Source: Pseudomonas fluorescens (GTDB lineage Bacteria; Pseudomonadota; Gammaproteobacteria; Pseudomonadales; Pseudomonadaceae). From it: 64,000 bases of DNA. The translations under genes and the position numbers were made by a program. Numbering within the stretch: position 1 is the first letter of the stretch; each line of letters begins with the position of its first letter. The notes beneath the pieces are model-generated. The model made no database searches, was not told the DNA's origin, and was given only the letters and a program-made list of their open reading frames with translations. Where the stretch lies: the NCBI RefSeq assembly GCF_003732425.1, contig NZ_MOBX01000001.1, positions 87,402 through 151,401 on the forward strand, given 5' to 3'. Below, in pieces: positions 34,698-41,876 of this stretch.

Positions 34698-34860
34698 GGG
34701 CAGCTCGAAAGTCAGGCTCAGGGGATGGATTATTCTAGAAAGGCCGACGGGCAAAAATAAGCTACAAAACCTGTTTATAGCGCCGGTACACTTTGGAAAT
34801 CACGGAGATCGGTGGGATAAACCGCGATTTCGAAAGTCTGGCATTTTCTGGAGTCCGGCC

Positions 34861-35313
34861 TTGGACAAATACGACCGCATGCTGCTCAGCGCCCTGTTGG
34901 AAAACGGTCGAGCGTCCTACGCTGACCTCGCGCGCAAAGTGAACCTCTCCGCCCCCGCCGTCGCCGAGCGCGTCGCCAAGCTTGAGGCAGCCGGGGTGAT
35001 CACCGGGTATGAGGCGAAAATCGACCTGTCGAAAATCGGCCTGCCGATCCAGTGCATGATCGAACTGCGCCTGCACCAGAACGGCAGCCAGAAGGTCTAC
35101 GACGAACTGGTGAAAATCCCGCAACTGACCGAGTGCTTCCGAGTGACAGGCGATCCGTGCGTGATGATGAAGGCCGCGGTGGGATCGATGACGGAGCTGG
35201 AGGAGTTGATCAATCGGGTGGCGAAGTTCGGCTTCAGCAAGACCTCGATTGTGCTGTCGAGCGCCATCGAAAAGCGCGTGCCTTTAGGCCACATCGAAAG
35301 CAACGGCAAATAG
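34861..35313 (+). CDS. Lrp/AsnC-family transcriptional regulator (TTG start)
   Basis: A 150-residue Lrp-type regulator. The helix-turn-helix is ADLARKVNLSAPAVAERVAK near residues 21-40, followed by the AsnC-type RAM domain with GDPCVMMKAAVGSMTELEEL. Conserved sequence begins at LDKYDRMLL, and a TTG at 34861 lies 8 nt after GGAG, so this is the likely start; no ATG is nearby upstream. It probably regulates the divergent DMT exporter, as amino-acid-responsive Lrp proteins often do. Its last 70 coding bases recur, diverged, at 37475-37544, beyond the accessory segment. Confidence 0.88.
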   Translation: MDKYDRMLLSALLENGRASYADLARKVNLSAPAVAERVAKLEAAGVITGYEAKIDLSKIGLPIQCMIELRLHQNGSQKVYDELVKIPQLTECFRVTGDPCVMMKAAVGSMTELEELINRVAKFGFSKTSIVLSSAIEKRVPLGHIESNGK

Positions 35314-35331
35314 TTCAGCCCACCACAAATC

Positions 35332-35414
35332 CCCTGTAGGAGTGAGCCTGCTCGCGATGGCGGCGCATCAGTCGAAACAAATGTTGACTGACGCACCGTC
35401 ATCGCGAGCGGGCT
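35332..35414. repeat. REP doublet, family A, with truncated right arm
   Basis: The left arm is complete (CTGTAGGAGTGAGCCTGCTC). The right arm stops after TCATCGCGAGCGGGCT at 35414 and runs directly into low-GC accessory sequence, losing about 15 bp of the normal arm. This marks the left edge of the accessory segment. Confidence 0.8.
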
Positions 35415-35494
35415 TAGAGTTGTTTCGCCTAATCAGAAATCAGTCTTCCAATTCTGAAATCAACAAGAGCCCTTCATCTGTAGCTCGCATCTTC

Positions 35495-35986
35495 CTAAGT
35501 CAACACATACGGCATGTCTCGCATGCGTATCCATGGCTCATTGCGCCAATGCAGAAGCCTCAACGTTTCCCCGGCACACATAATCAAGCGCAGATGTGGA
35601 TCTGGAACTGACTTCGAATTCTGACGGAGCATTGGCACAACCTGGTGGGTCAGCCAACGACGCAGATGACGGTTCTCTGGGGAATAGTGATAAACCAGCA
35701 TTGCGTAAACCCCTGACTCGCTCAGCATCAAAAACTCTTGAACGCCATCATTACCTGCCAGATGCATCATCTGCCGCTGATCCTCATCCAGCTTGAGCAC
35801 TTGCCGCGCATTGATTTCCAGCCCCATCAGACGACCGATGTCTCGAGCACAGAACCAAGCCTCTGCATGTTGCAGAGTAGCCCGCAGTTGAATGTGATGA
35901 CGGATGAACAATTGGGGTTGTATGAGCGGCTCACGAGGGATTGCTGAACCGAAATTTTCTGAGTGCGTGGGGACAACCTTGACCAT
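35495..35986 (-). CDS. BRO-N domain (phage antirepressor-like) protein
   Basis: A 163-residue protein with a BRO-N domain at about residues 25-125: LFIRHHIQLRATLQHAEAWF, then the core CARDIGRLMGLEINARQVLKLD and LMLSESGVYAMLVYHY, then LRRWLTHQVVPMLRQN. BRO-N proteins bind DNA and act in phage lysis/lysogeny switches and in some stress roles. The C-terminal part (after about 130) is short and without a second domain. The ATG at 35986 has AAGGAG 6 nt upstream. The preceding leader is strongly structured (36040-36220). The function here is unknown; it may regulate neighbouring or phage genes. Confidence 0.82.
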   Translation of the reverse strand: MVKVVPTHSENFGSAIPREPLIQPQLFIRHHIQLRATLQHAEAWFCARDIGRLMGLEINARQVLKLDEDQRQMMHLAGNDGVQEFLMLSESGVYAMLVYHYSPENRHLRRWLTHQVVPMLRQNSKSVPDPHLRLIMCAGETLRLLHWRNEPWIRMRDMPYVLT

Positions 35987-36042
35987 GACAAATCTCCTTA
36001 AAACATCGGAGCTGCCCGCATCACTTGCAGATGATGGGTGGC

Positions 36043-36218
36043 AGCTGTGCGCGGGTCTGCAAGACCGAGTAGGAGACCTCGGCAGACCCGAAGGTCTCCC
36101 GCACACAGCTACCATAAATCGATAGTCGCTAATTGAAGCGACGCGATTATAGGTTTGCCAGTGGTCTCCTAACAAACTATCGGCGGGCTTGCAGTCCCGA
36201 TCGCTGAATTTGCAGCGA
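36043..36218 (-). promoter_or_regulatory. Structured leader upstream of the BRO-N gene
   Basis: Three helices compete in one stretch: AGCTGTGCGCGGG (36043-36055) with CCCGCACACAGCT (36098-36110, one mismatch); CGGGTCTGC (36052-36060) with GCAGACCCG (36082-36090); GGAGACC (36072-36078) with GGTCTCC (36093-36099). Further upstream are GTCGCT/AGCGAC (36125-36142), CGGG..CCCG (36184-36199) and TCGCTG/CAGCGA (36201-36218). The mutual exclusion resembles an attenuator or riboregulator; no function is known. Confidence 0.5.
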
Positions 36219-36437
36219 CGCACAGAGGTTAACGGTGGGGTTATCTGGGCTCAAGACAGATTCCCCCTAAACTTCAGTAGGATGCTTCGCCCAACCATAC
36301 ACATAACTAAACAACCCGATTACACGAGACTTTTGGTCGATGGACGCCACCCAGCGCAGCAGCTAATGTCCTGACTATGCAGAGAATCGGTCTGTCTCAA
36401 AAAATAAAGCCCCGATACAAATGAGAGGAACTCAGGA
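36219..36437. other. Intergenic stretch between the divergent BRO-N and unknown genes
   Basis: Together with the leader, this forms a 451-bp divergent region. Apart from the hairpins noted, I see no clear operator. The AGAGGA at about 36424-36429 could serve as ribosome site for the downstream gene. A 61-codon frame at 36189-36374 has no ribosome site or family resemblance. Confidence 0.4.
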
Positions 36438-37442
36438 ATGACTTGGAAGGGAACCCTACGCTCAATGCAGGCGTCAGCCAGGAGAGCTGAGCGCAACTCG
36501 AAGCGGCGCCAACGCGAATTGCAGATACGTCAGAAAGAATTCGCAAAAATGGAGGCTCTTGAGCAGGCCGCGTACGAAGTTGAGGTCTACGAAAACCACA
36601 TAGATTTGTTGCTGTCTGTGCATAAAGACTGTGGCGAGAGGATCGACTGGAGTGAGTTCGCAAATCAACCGCCACCGATTAAACCCGAAGCGCTCAATAC
36701 CCATGAAAACCAGGCAAGGGCAAAACAATCCAGTTATAAGCCTGGTTTCTTTGCGCGCGCCTTGAAACTTGAGGCCAGGCAACGCAAAAAAATTGAATTA
36801 GCCATTCAAGCAGCGGTTGCCAAAGATACGCAGCAGTTGGCTCAAGAATTAAGCGAGTGGGAAGCGCAGTATCAGGATTGGAAAGTAGATCACGAGCTTG
36901 CGTTGGGAATACTCGCTGGTAATGCCCAATCGAAAATTGATGCAGTCCTGCGAGTGGATCCGTTCACGGACATTTCGCACTTGGGCACGTCAATTAATTT
37001 CTCGGTTGCCGAAACCGGCATTCTCGAATGCACACTCTCGGTACACGGCATCAAAGTGATCCCTCAAGAAATCAAGTCGCTACTACAGAGTGGAAAACTA
37101 TCCGTAAAAAAAATGCCGATCAGCAAATTCAATGAGCTGTTACAGGACTACGTATCCAGCTGTGTTTTGCGCGTAGGCCAGGAACTGCTGAGTATTCTTC
37201 CCGAACGACTCGTCATTGTTACGGCGGTTGACTCTCTTCTCAACTCCGCAACCGGCCATCTCGAAGATCAGCCGATCCTCAGCGTCGCGCTTGCACGCGA
37301 GACGCTATTCAAACTCAACATGCAAAGCATCGATCCATCCGACTCGATGAAGAACTTTGTACACACGATGAATTTCAAGAAAACAACCGGATTTATGCCG
37401 GTGGACAAGGTTGATAGTCAACAATTCGCCAGTCTTGCCTGA
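36438..37442 (+). CDS. Conserved-looking protein of unknown function with N-terminal coiled coil
   Basis: A 334-residue soluble protein that I cannot assign. Residues 10-55 are strongly charged and helical (RRAERNSKRRQRELQIRQKE, then KMEALEQAAYEVEVYE), which suggests a coiled coil. Charged helices continue at about 105-155 (KLEARQRKKIELAIQAAVAK). From about 175 the sequence is globular and looks like a compact alpha-beta domain, with ISHLGTSINFSVAETGILEC, SVKKMPISKFNELLQDYVSS and a C-terminal MNFKKTTGFMPVDKV. No membrane span, signal peptide or catalytic motif is visible. Base use is less GC-rich than in flanking genes. It fills an accessory segment with a phage-type gene, so a mobile-element or defence role is possible, but that is speculation. 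Confidence 0.75.
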   Translation: MTWKGTLRSMQASARRAERNSKRRQRELQIRQKEFAKMEALEQAAYEVEVYENHIDLLLSVHKDCGERIDWSEFANQPPPIKPEALNTHENQARAKQSSYKPGFFARALKLEARQRKKIELAIQAAVAKDTQQLAQELSEWEAQYQDWKVDHELALGILAGNAQSKIDAVLRVDPFTDISHLGTSINFSVAETGILECTLSVHGIKVIPQEIKSLLQSGKLSVKKMPISKFNELLQDYVSSCVLRVGQELLSILPERLVIVTAVDSLLNSATGHLEDQPILSVALARETLFKLNMQSIDPSDSMKNFVHTMNFKKTTGFMPVDKVDSQQFASLA

Positions 37443-37446
37443 CGCG

Positions 37447-37474
37447 AAAAGATCGCAGCCTTCGGCAGCTCCTA
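37447..37474. repeat. Half REP doublet, family B
   Basis: A single arm, AAGATCGCAGCCTTCGGCAG then CTCCTA, without its partner. It begins 5 bp after the unknown gene's stop codon and abuts the duplicated lrp tail at 37475. It marks the right edge of the accessory segment. Confidence 0.82.
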
Positions 37475-37550
37475 GACCTCGATTGTGTTTTCGAGCGCGA
37501 TGGAGACGCGCGTGCCGGTCGGCCACATCGAAAGCAACGGCAAATCCTGA
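37475..37550 (+). pseudogene. Remnant 3' end of an lrp gene (second copy)
   Basis: By my count 61 of 70 bases match the 3' end of the intact lrp gene (35241-35310). In the same frame it encodes TSIVFSSAMETRVPVGHIES, then NGKS and a TGA at 37548, against TSIVLSSAIEKRVPLGHIES, NGK, stop in the intact gene. Several differences change amino acids, so it resembles an allele from another strain rather than recent neutral decay. The rest of the gene is missing. Confidence 0.8.
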
Positions 37551-37562
37551 GGACAATGATTG

Positions 37563-37660
37563 CCCCTGTGGGAGCGAGCCTGCTCGCGAAAGCGGTGTAT
37601 CAGACAACATCAATGTTGAATGAAAAACCGTATTCGCGAGCAGGCTCGCTCCCACAGGGG
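37563..37660. repeat. REP doublet, family A
   Basis: Complete inverted pair, CCCCTGTGGGAGCGAGCCTG and CAGGCTCGCTCCCACAGGGG. It follows the lrp remnant, as the A doublet at 35332 follows the intact gene. Confidence 0.9.
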
Positions 37661-37679
37661 TTCTGTGTTGGATTGGGGA

Positions 37680-38306
37680 TCAGCGGTAGCGCTGCAGGTG
37701 TTCGCTGACTTTGGCCGCCGGGACTTTCTGCAATTTGCACAGCAGGTCGTGCGATAGCTCGCTGACGCCGTGCTTGTGCCGTAACTCTTCCGCCAAATGC
37801 GCCATCAGGTTGGCCGCCATCTCGGCATCGGCCATGGCCCGGTGAGCCTGACCTGTATGCGGCAGGCGCGCGAATGTGGTCAGGGTGCCGAGCTTGTGAT
37901 TCGGCGCCGTGGGCATCAACCGGCGGGCCAGCAGCAGCGAACAGGCAAAGTTCTGCAACCGCGTGCGCTTGATCCGCCCCAGTTCAAAGTCCCAGAACTT
38001 CTGGTCGAACGAGGCGTTGTGCGCCACCAGCGGCGTGCAGCCGACAAACTCGTTAACCTCATTCATCACCTGTTCCGCCGACGGCGCGGTGCGCAGCATG
38101 GCGTTGCTGATGCCAGTCAGTTGCTCGATAAACGCCGGGACGCGTACGCCGGCGTTCATCAGGCTCTGGTAACGCTCGACGATGCGGCCGTTTTCCAGCA
38201 TGACCACGGCGATTTCCGTGGCGCGGCAGTTGCTGTTCGGCGACAGGCCAGTGGTTTCAAAGTCGATGACTGCAATGCGTTCCAAACCGGGTTGTACTCC
38301 GTTCAA
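37680..38306 (-). CDS. DEDDh 3'-5' exonuclease (DnaQ-like)
   Basis: A 208-residue nuclease. The three exonuclease motifs are clear: Exo I IAVIDFETTGLS near residue 12, Exo II PLVAHNASFDQKFW near 92, and Exo III HRAMADAEMAANLM near 155, with the catalytic Asp, Glu and His. It resembles the epsilon/DnaQ and PolC-exo type but is a free-standing protein. It may act in DNA repair or RNA processing. Its likely start is a TTG at 38306, 1 bp after the NYN stop, with GAAG 7 nt upstream; no ATG is well placed. Co-transcribed with the NYN gene. Confidence 0.87.
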   Translation of the reverse strand: MNGVQPGLERIAVIDFETTGLSPNSNCRATEIAVVMLENGRIVERYQSLMNAGVRVPAFIEQLTGISNAMLRTAPSAEQVMNEVNEFVGCTPLVAHNASFDQKFWDFELGRIKRTRLQNFACSLLLARRLMPTAPNHKLGTLTTFARLPHTGQAHRAMADAEMAANLMAHLAEELRHKHGVSELSHDLLCKLQKVPAAKVSEHLQRYR

Positions 38307-38307
38307 A

Positions 38308-38787
38308 TCAATTCTTCAGTAGCAGCGCGCCTTCGATCGGCACGTAACGGCTGGCGGCGCGGATCAACGAGTTGGCGGTCAGGCCGGGCACGCCGTAGGC
38401 GACCGCTTGCACACCGTGTTTGCTGATGATGCGCTCGAGCAGCATGTCGAAATCGCCGTCACCGGAAGCCAGGACGATTTCGTCGACGTGGTCGGCGGCG
38501 TCCATGATGTCGAGGGTGATGCCCACGTCCCAGTCGCCCTTGGCCGAGCCGTCGCTGCGCTGGATGTAGGGCTTGAGTTTCACGGTGAAACCGAGGTTGC
38601 GCAGGATCTGCTGGAACTGCTGCTGTTTGCTGTCGCCACGGTCGATCGCGTAGGCGTAGGCCTCGACGATCTGCCCGTCCTTGCTGATGTCCGCCCACAA
38701 TGCGGCGTAGTTGAAGTGACAACCATAGGCCTGACGCACGGTGTAGTAGAGGTTCTGCACGTCGGCGAACACTGCGATTTTTTTCAC
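38308..38787 (-). CDS. NYN-domain (LabA-like) putative ribonuclease
   Basis: A 159-residue protein of the PIN-like NYN family. Conserved acidic metal-site residues are in IAVFADVQNLYYTVRQAYG (Asp, Asn), AKGDWDVGITLDIMDAA and LASGDGDFDMLLERI. Such LabA/DUF88 proteins are thought to be RNases; targets are unknown. The start is a GTG at 38787 after AGGA. It leads the tight two-gene operon with the DEDDh exonuclease, which supports a joint role in nucleic-acid turnover. Confidence 0.88.
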   Translation of the reverse strand: MKKIAVFADVQNLYYTVRQAYGCHFNYAALWADISKDGQIVEAYAYAIDRGDSKQQQFQQILRNLGFTVKLKPYIQRSDGSAKGDWDVGITLDIMDAADHVDEIVLASGDGDFDMLLERIISKHGVQAVAYGVPGLTANSLIRAASRYVPIEGALLLKN

Positions 38788-38871
38788 CGGAGTTCCTGTG
38801 GGCGCGCAAGCGCACGAAGCGGGATCAGGCGCAGGGCCCGAAAAAGGCGCTCAGTATGCCAGTAAAAGGCA

Positions 38872-38974
38872 GTGTGGCGAGGGAGCTTGCTCCCGCTGGA
38901 CTGCGCAGCAGGCCATTCTTTTTAAAAGAAAGGGCCGCTACGCGCCCCAGCGGGAGCAAGCTCCCTCGCCACAA
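38872..38974. repeat. REP doublet, family C (GTGGCGAGGGAGCTTGCTCCCGC)
   Basis: Inverted arms at 38872-38896 and 38947-38974 around CTGCGCAGCAGGCC. It occupies the gap upstream of the NYN gene and downstream of the DUF2076 gene. Confidence 0.88.
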
Positions 38975-38994
38975 GGTTCGATGCTGACCGTTGG

Positions 38995-39753
38995 TCAGAC
39001 GAAGGAGTCGTCGTCATCGAAGAACGATGAGTTGTCGTCGCTGTAGTCGGTGTCGGTGAACCCGCTCTGATCATTGCCAGAGAAGCCGTTATCGGCCACA
39101 CGCTGATCATCGCCCCAGCCGTTGTTGCTCTGGTCGGCGACCTGCGCCGGCTCTTCCTTGATCACTTCAACGATTTCTTCCGGCTGCTGATTGTGATGGA
39201 ACAGGCTGCTGATGCCCTGCGCCAGCATCACGCCACCGGCCACACCGGCAGCGGTTTTCAAGGCGCCGCCAAGGAAGCTGCTGCCCGCCGCCGGAGCCGC
39301 TTGCTGCGCATAGTTAGGCGGCGGCGCAGCGAAGTTCTGTTGGGGCGCCGGGGCCGCGTAATTCTGCTGCGGGGCCGGTTCACGCCAGCCGCCGGTCGAC
39401 GCCGGGGCGGCACTCTGAGTTGGCGCCGGACGCGCGCTGCCGCCAAAGATGCTCGACAGGAAACCACCGCCGCTGCTTGGCGCCGGTGCAGCACTCTGCG
39501 CCTTGGCCGACTGCAACTCAGCCTGCAAGCGCTGGACTTGCTGAGTCAGTTGCTTGTTCTGCTCGTCGAGGCTCTTGAGCGCAGCCTCTTGCACCAGAAT
39601 CGCCTGGGTCATGAAATAACCTGCCGCTGGCTGGCGGGTCAGGTGTTCCTTGATCCGCGCCTCAGCCTGGGCGTCGCGCGGGGCTGCCTCCGTTTCGGCC
39701 TGTTGCAGCCGGGAAAACAGTCCATCGATCAGGGTTTGCTCTTCGCTGTTCAT
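38995..39753 (-). CDS. DUF2076 family protein
   Basis: A 252-residue protein. The N-terminal 90 residues match DUF2076: MNSEEQTLIDGLFSRLQQAE, then AAGYFMTQAILVQEAALKSL, then a helical KQLTQQVQRLQAELQSAKAQ. The middle (about 95-190) is low-complexity, rich in Ala, Pro and Gln with repeated APAPQQNF-type units. A Gly-rich hydrophobic stretch near 170-190 (GGALKTAAGVAGGVMLAQGI) could insert in a membrane. The C-terminus is strongly acidic (DDNSSFFDDDDSFV). The function is unknown. The ATG at 39753 opens the conserved motif. Confidence 0.88.
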   Translation of the reverse strand: MNSEEQTLIDGLFSRLQQAETEAAPRDAQAEARIKEHLTRQPAAGYFMTQAILVQEAALKSLDEQNKQLTQQVQRLQAELQSAKAQSAAPAPSSGGGFLSSIFGGSARPAPTQSAAPASTGGWREPAPQQNYAAPAPQQNFAAPPPNYAQQAAPAAGSSFLGGALKTAAGVAGGVMLAQGISSLFHHNQQPEEIVEVIKEEPAQVADQSNNGWGDDQRVADNGFSGNDQSGFTDTDYSDDNSSFFDDDDSFV

Positions 39754-39931
39754 GGCGACCTCGTAGATTGCCGGGGATAACATTGCCCTCGCCCACTGTA
39801 GGCAAGGTGCTCTCCCGTAATGGAGACAGTGACAGGATGTTTCAATGACCTTTACCGAATGTTTACGTTTGTGTCGCCCCCGCCATCATCGGTTAAAGTG
39901 AGCCACTGTTTTCGACCTGCGATACCGACTG

Positions 39932-40606
39932 ATGAATGCCCTCGAAGTACTGCGCGACTCTCTGTATTTTTTCAAACGCCATTTGGGCAGCATCGTGCGG
40001 TTGTGCCTGCCGCTGGTGATTTTCGAAGCGTTCCTGCAACAAATGGTCGATCACGCCAGCGGCCCGGAAAACATCTCGGCGATCAGTATCGTCGTCGGTC
40101 TGCTGGTGTATCCGCTGTACACCGCGGCGCTGATCCTGTTCCTTGATGCGCGCAGCCGTGGCGAGGCGCCGCGCAACCGTGATCTGTTGGCGATGGCCGC
40201 TACCCTGTGGCCGCGTTTCGCCCTGCTCACCGCGTTGAACACCTTGCTGATTCTGCTGGGTCTGTCGCTGTACTTCCTGCCGGGCCTGATGCTGATGGTG
40301 ATGCTCGCGTTCGGCGAATACTTGCTGGTGTTGCGTGGCATGGGGCCCCTGCAGGCGATGAAGGAAAGCCTGCGCCTGACCCGCGGACATTTCTGGCGGA
40401 TCCTGCTGTGCATTCTCTGCGTCATGACGCCGTTGTGGTTGCTCAAAGGCGCGACGCTGGCGGTGTACCCCGAGCCGCAAAACCCGGTGATCGCGATACT
40501 GATCGACAGCGCTCACAGCTTCCTGCAACTGTTCACCAGTGTGGTGTTGTTCCGCCTGTTCATGCTGATCAGCGAATTGCCTGACAAACGTGACAGAGCA
40601 ATCTGA
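39932..40606 (+). CDS. YciC/UPF0259-like membrane protein
   Basis: A 224-residue integral membrane protein with about six spans. Blocks such as YFFKRHLGSIVRLCLPLVIF, VVGLLVYPLYTAALILFLDA, LMLMVMLAFGEYLLVLRGMG and LQAMKESLRLTRGHFWRILL match YciC-type proteins; the last is the helical motif that often precedes the final spans. The role is unknown; it may be in envelope homeostasis. ATG at 39932. A 76-bp gap separates it from the EEP phosphatase gene, so co-transcription is possible. Confidence 0.82.
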   Translation: MNALEVLRDSLYFFKRHLGSIVRLCLPLVIFEAFLQQMVDHASGPENISAISIVVGLLVYPLYTAALILFLDARSRGEAPRNRDLLAMAATLWPRFALLTALNTLLILLGLSLYFLPGLMLMVMLAFGEYLLVLRGMGPLQAMKESLRLTRGHFWRILLCILCVMTPLWLLKGATLAVYPEPQNPVIAILIDSAHSFLQLFTSVVLFRLFMLISELPDKRDRAI

Positions 40607-40681
40607 CCGCTCTGCGCTTGGGCTTCGAGACGGCCGTCAGGTATGCTCGGGGCCACTTTCTGTAACGCTATAAGCCGAGCC

Positions 40682-41761
40682 ATGACCCGTCTACTGCGCT
40701 ACACCCTGTTGCTTGTCGTGCTCGCCATCGTCCTGATCGGCGGGCTGCTGTTCAGCCTGACCTGGCGCCCCGACGCCCGCGAAACCCTGCCGGTCAGCTG
40801 CACCGGAACGCCACCGACACTGGTGCCGGGGCAGGCGCTGAAAGTCATGACCTGGAACGTGCAGTACCTCGCCGGCAAACGTTACGTGTTCTGGAATGAT
40901 CTGGCCCAGGGCAACGATGAAACACCGACCCTGGAAGACATGGCCTTCAGCCTCGACGAAGTGGCGCGGGTGATCCGCGATGAGCAGCCCGATGTGGTGC
41001 TGTTGCAGGAACTCGATGACGGCGCCAAGGCCAGCGACTATCAGAACCAGCTCAAGCTGCTGCAGGAACGGGTCGCCGACCTGTATCCGTGCAGCGCCAG
41101 TGCGTTCGACTGGAAAGCCGAATTTGTCCCCGATCCGCATATTTACGGCAGCGTCGGCCGACAACTGGCGACCCTGAGCCGCTACCGCATCGAACACGCC
41201 GAACGCCTGCAATTGCCGGTCGCTGCGGCCAATATCATCAGCCGTCAATTCCAGCCAAAAGACGCCCTGCTCGCGACCAAACTGCCCTTGAGTGATGGCG
41301 GGCAACTGACCGTGTTCAACACGCATCTGGAGCGTGCCAGCCAACCGGACGACACCTTGCAGGCGCAAGTGAGCGCAGTCGCCAAGGTGCTCGACAAGTA
41401 CGAGGGCCAGGGCCTGCCGTGGTTGATCGGTGGCGACTTCAACCTGTTGCCGCTCGGCCAGTATCGTCGTCTCCCCGCCGAACAGCGCACGCCCTACTCC
41501 GTCGACAGCGAACTGCATCTGCTGTGGGACAAGTACCCGATGATCCCGACCAACAACGAAGCCAGTGGTATCGACCGTGCACAGTGGCTGACCCACTACC
41601 CCAACGACCCCGGCCTGAATGGCCCGGATCGTACGGTCGACTATCTGTTCTACAGCCCGAAAATCAAGCGGGTCGAAGCGAAGGTGCGCCAGGACGATAC
41701 GTTGCGCATTTCCGATCACCTGCCGGTGATTGCACGCTTCCTCCTGCCCGCCGCTCCGTAA
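40682..41761 (+). CDS. Endonuclease/exonuclease/phosphatase (EEP) family protein, membrane-anchored or exported
   Basis: A 359-residue protein with an N-terminal hydrophobic helix (YTLLLVVLAIVLIGGLLFSL) that serves as anchor or signal. The EEP domain follows: VMTWNVQYLAG near residue 55, VVLLQELDDG with the metal Glu near 105, FNTHLERAS, GGDFNLLPLG and the final His motif RISDHLPVIARF. Members cleave phosphodiesters in nucleic acids, sphingolipids or inositol phosphates; the outside location argues against DNA repair. Substrate unknown. A REP doublet follows at once. Confidence 0.87.
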   Translation: MTRLLRYTLLLVVLAIVLIGGLLFSLTWRPDARETLPVSCTGTPPTLVPGQALKVMTWNVQYLAGKRYVFWNDLAQGNDETPTLEDMAFSLDEVARVIRDEQPDVVLLQELDDGAKASDYQNQLKLLQERVADLYPCSASAFDWKAEFVPDPHIYGSVGRQLATLSRYRIEHAERLQLPVAAANIISRQFQPKDALLATKLPLSDGGQLTVFNTHLERASQPDDTLQAQVSAVAKVLDKYEGQGLPWLIGGDFNLLPLGQYRRLPAEQRTPYSVDSELHLLWDKYPMIPTNNEASGIDRAQWLTHYPNDPGLNGPDRTVDYLFYSPKIKRVEAKVRQDDTLRISDHLPVIARFLLPAAP

Positions 41762-41763
41762 TT

Positions 41764-41857
41764 CCTGTAGGAGTGAGCCTGCTCGCGATAGCGCCGTATC
41801 ACGCAACAGAGACGGCGACTGACACTACGCCATCGCGAGCAGGCTCACTCCTACAAG
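41764..41857. repeat. REP doublet, family A (TAGGAGTGAGCC variant)
   Basis: Inverted arms TGTAGGAGTGAGCCTGCTCG and CGAGCAGGCTCACTCCTACA. It separates the EEP gene from the convergent ABC transporter operon. Confidence 0.9.
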
Positions 41858-41876
41858 GTTCGGTGTCGGCCCAGAT

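Larger units (their letters stand above)
35314..37474. mobile_element. Accessory segment at the lrp 3' end, flanked by a duplicated lrp tail
   Basis: The segment lies between the intact lrp stop codon and a second copy of the last 70 coding bases of lrp (37475-37544). It holds a truncated REP doublet, a BRO-N gene, a 334-codon unknown gene and half a REP-B doublet. Its DNA looks less GC-rich than its neighbours. No integrase or transposase is present, so the transfer mechanism is not visible; homologous exchange with a related strain is as likely as site-specific insertion. Confidence 0.6.

Noticed and set aside
36189..36374. A 61-codon frame in the BRO-N/unknown divergent region
   Set aside because: No ribosome site, overlaps the hairpin-rich leader, and shows no family pattern.
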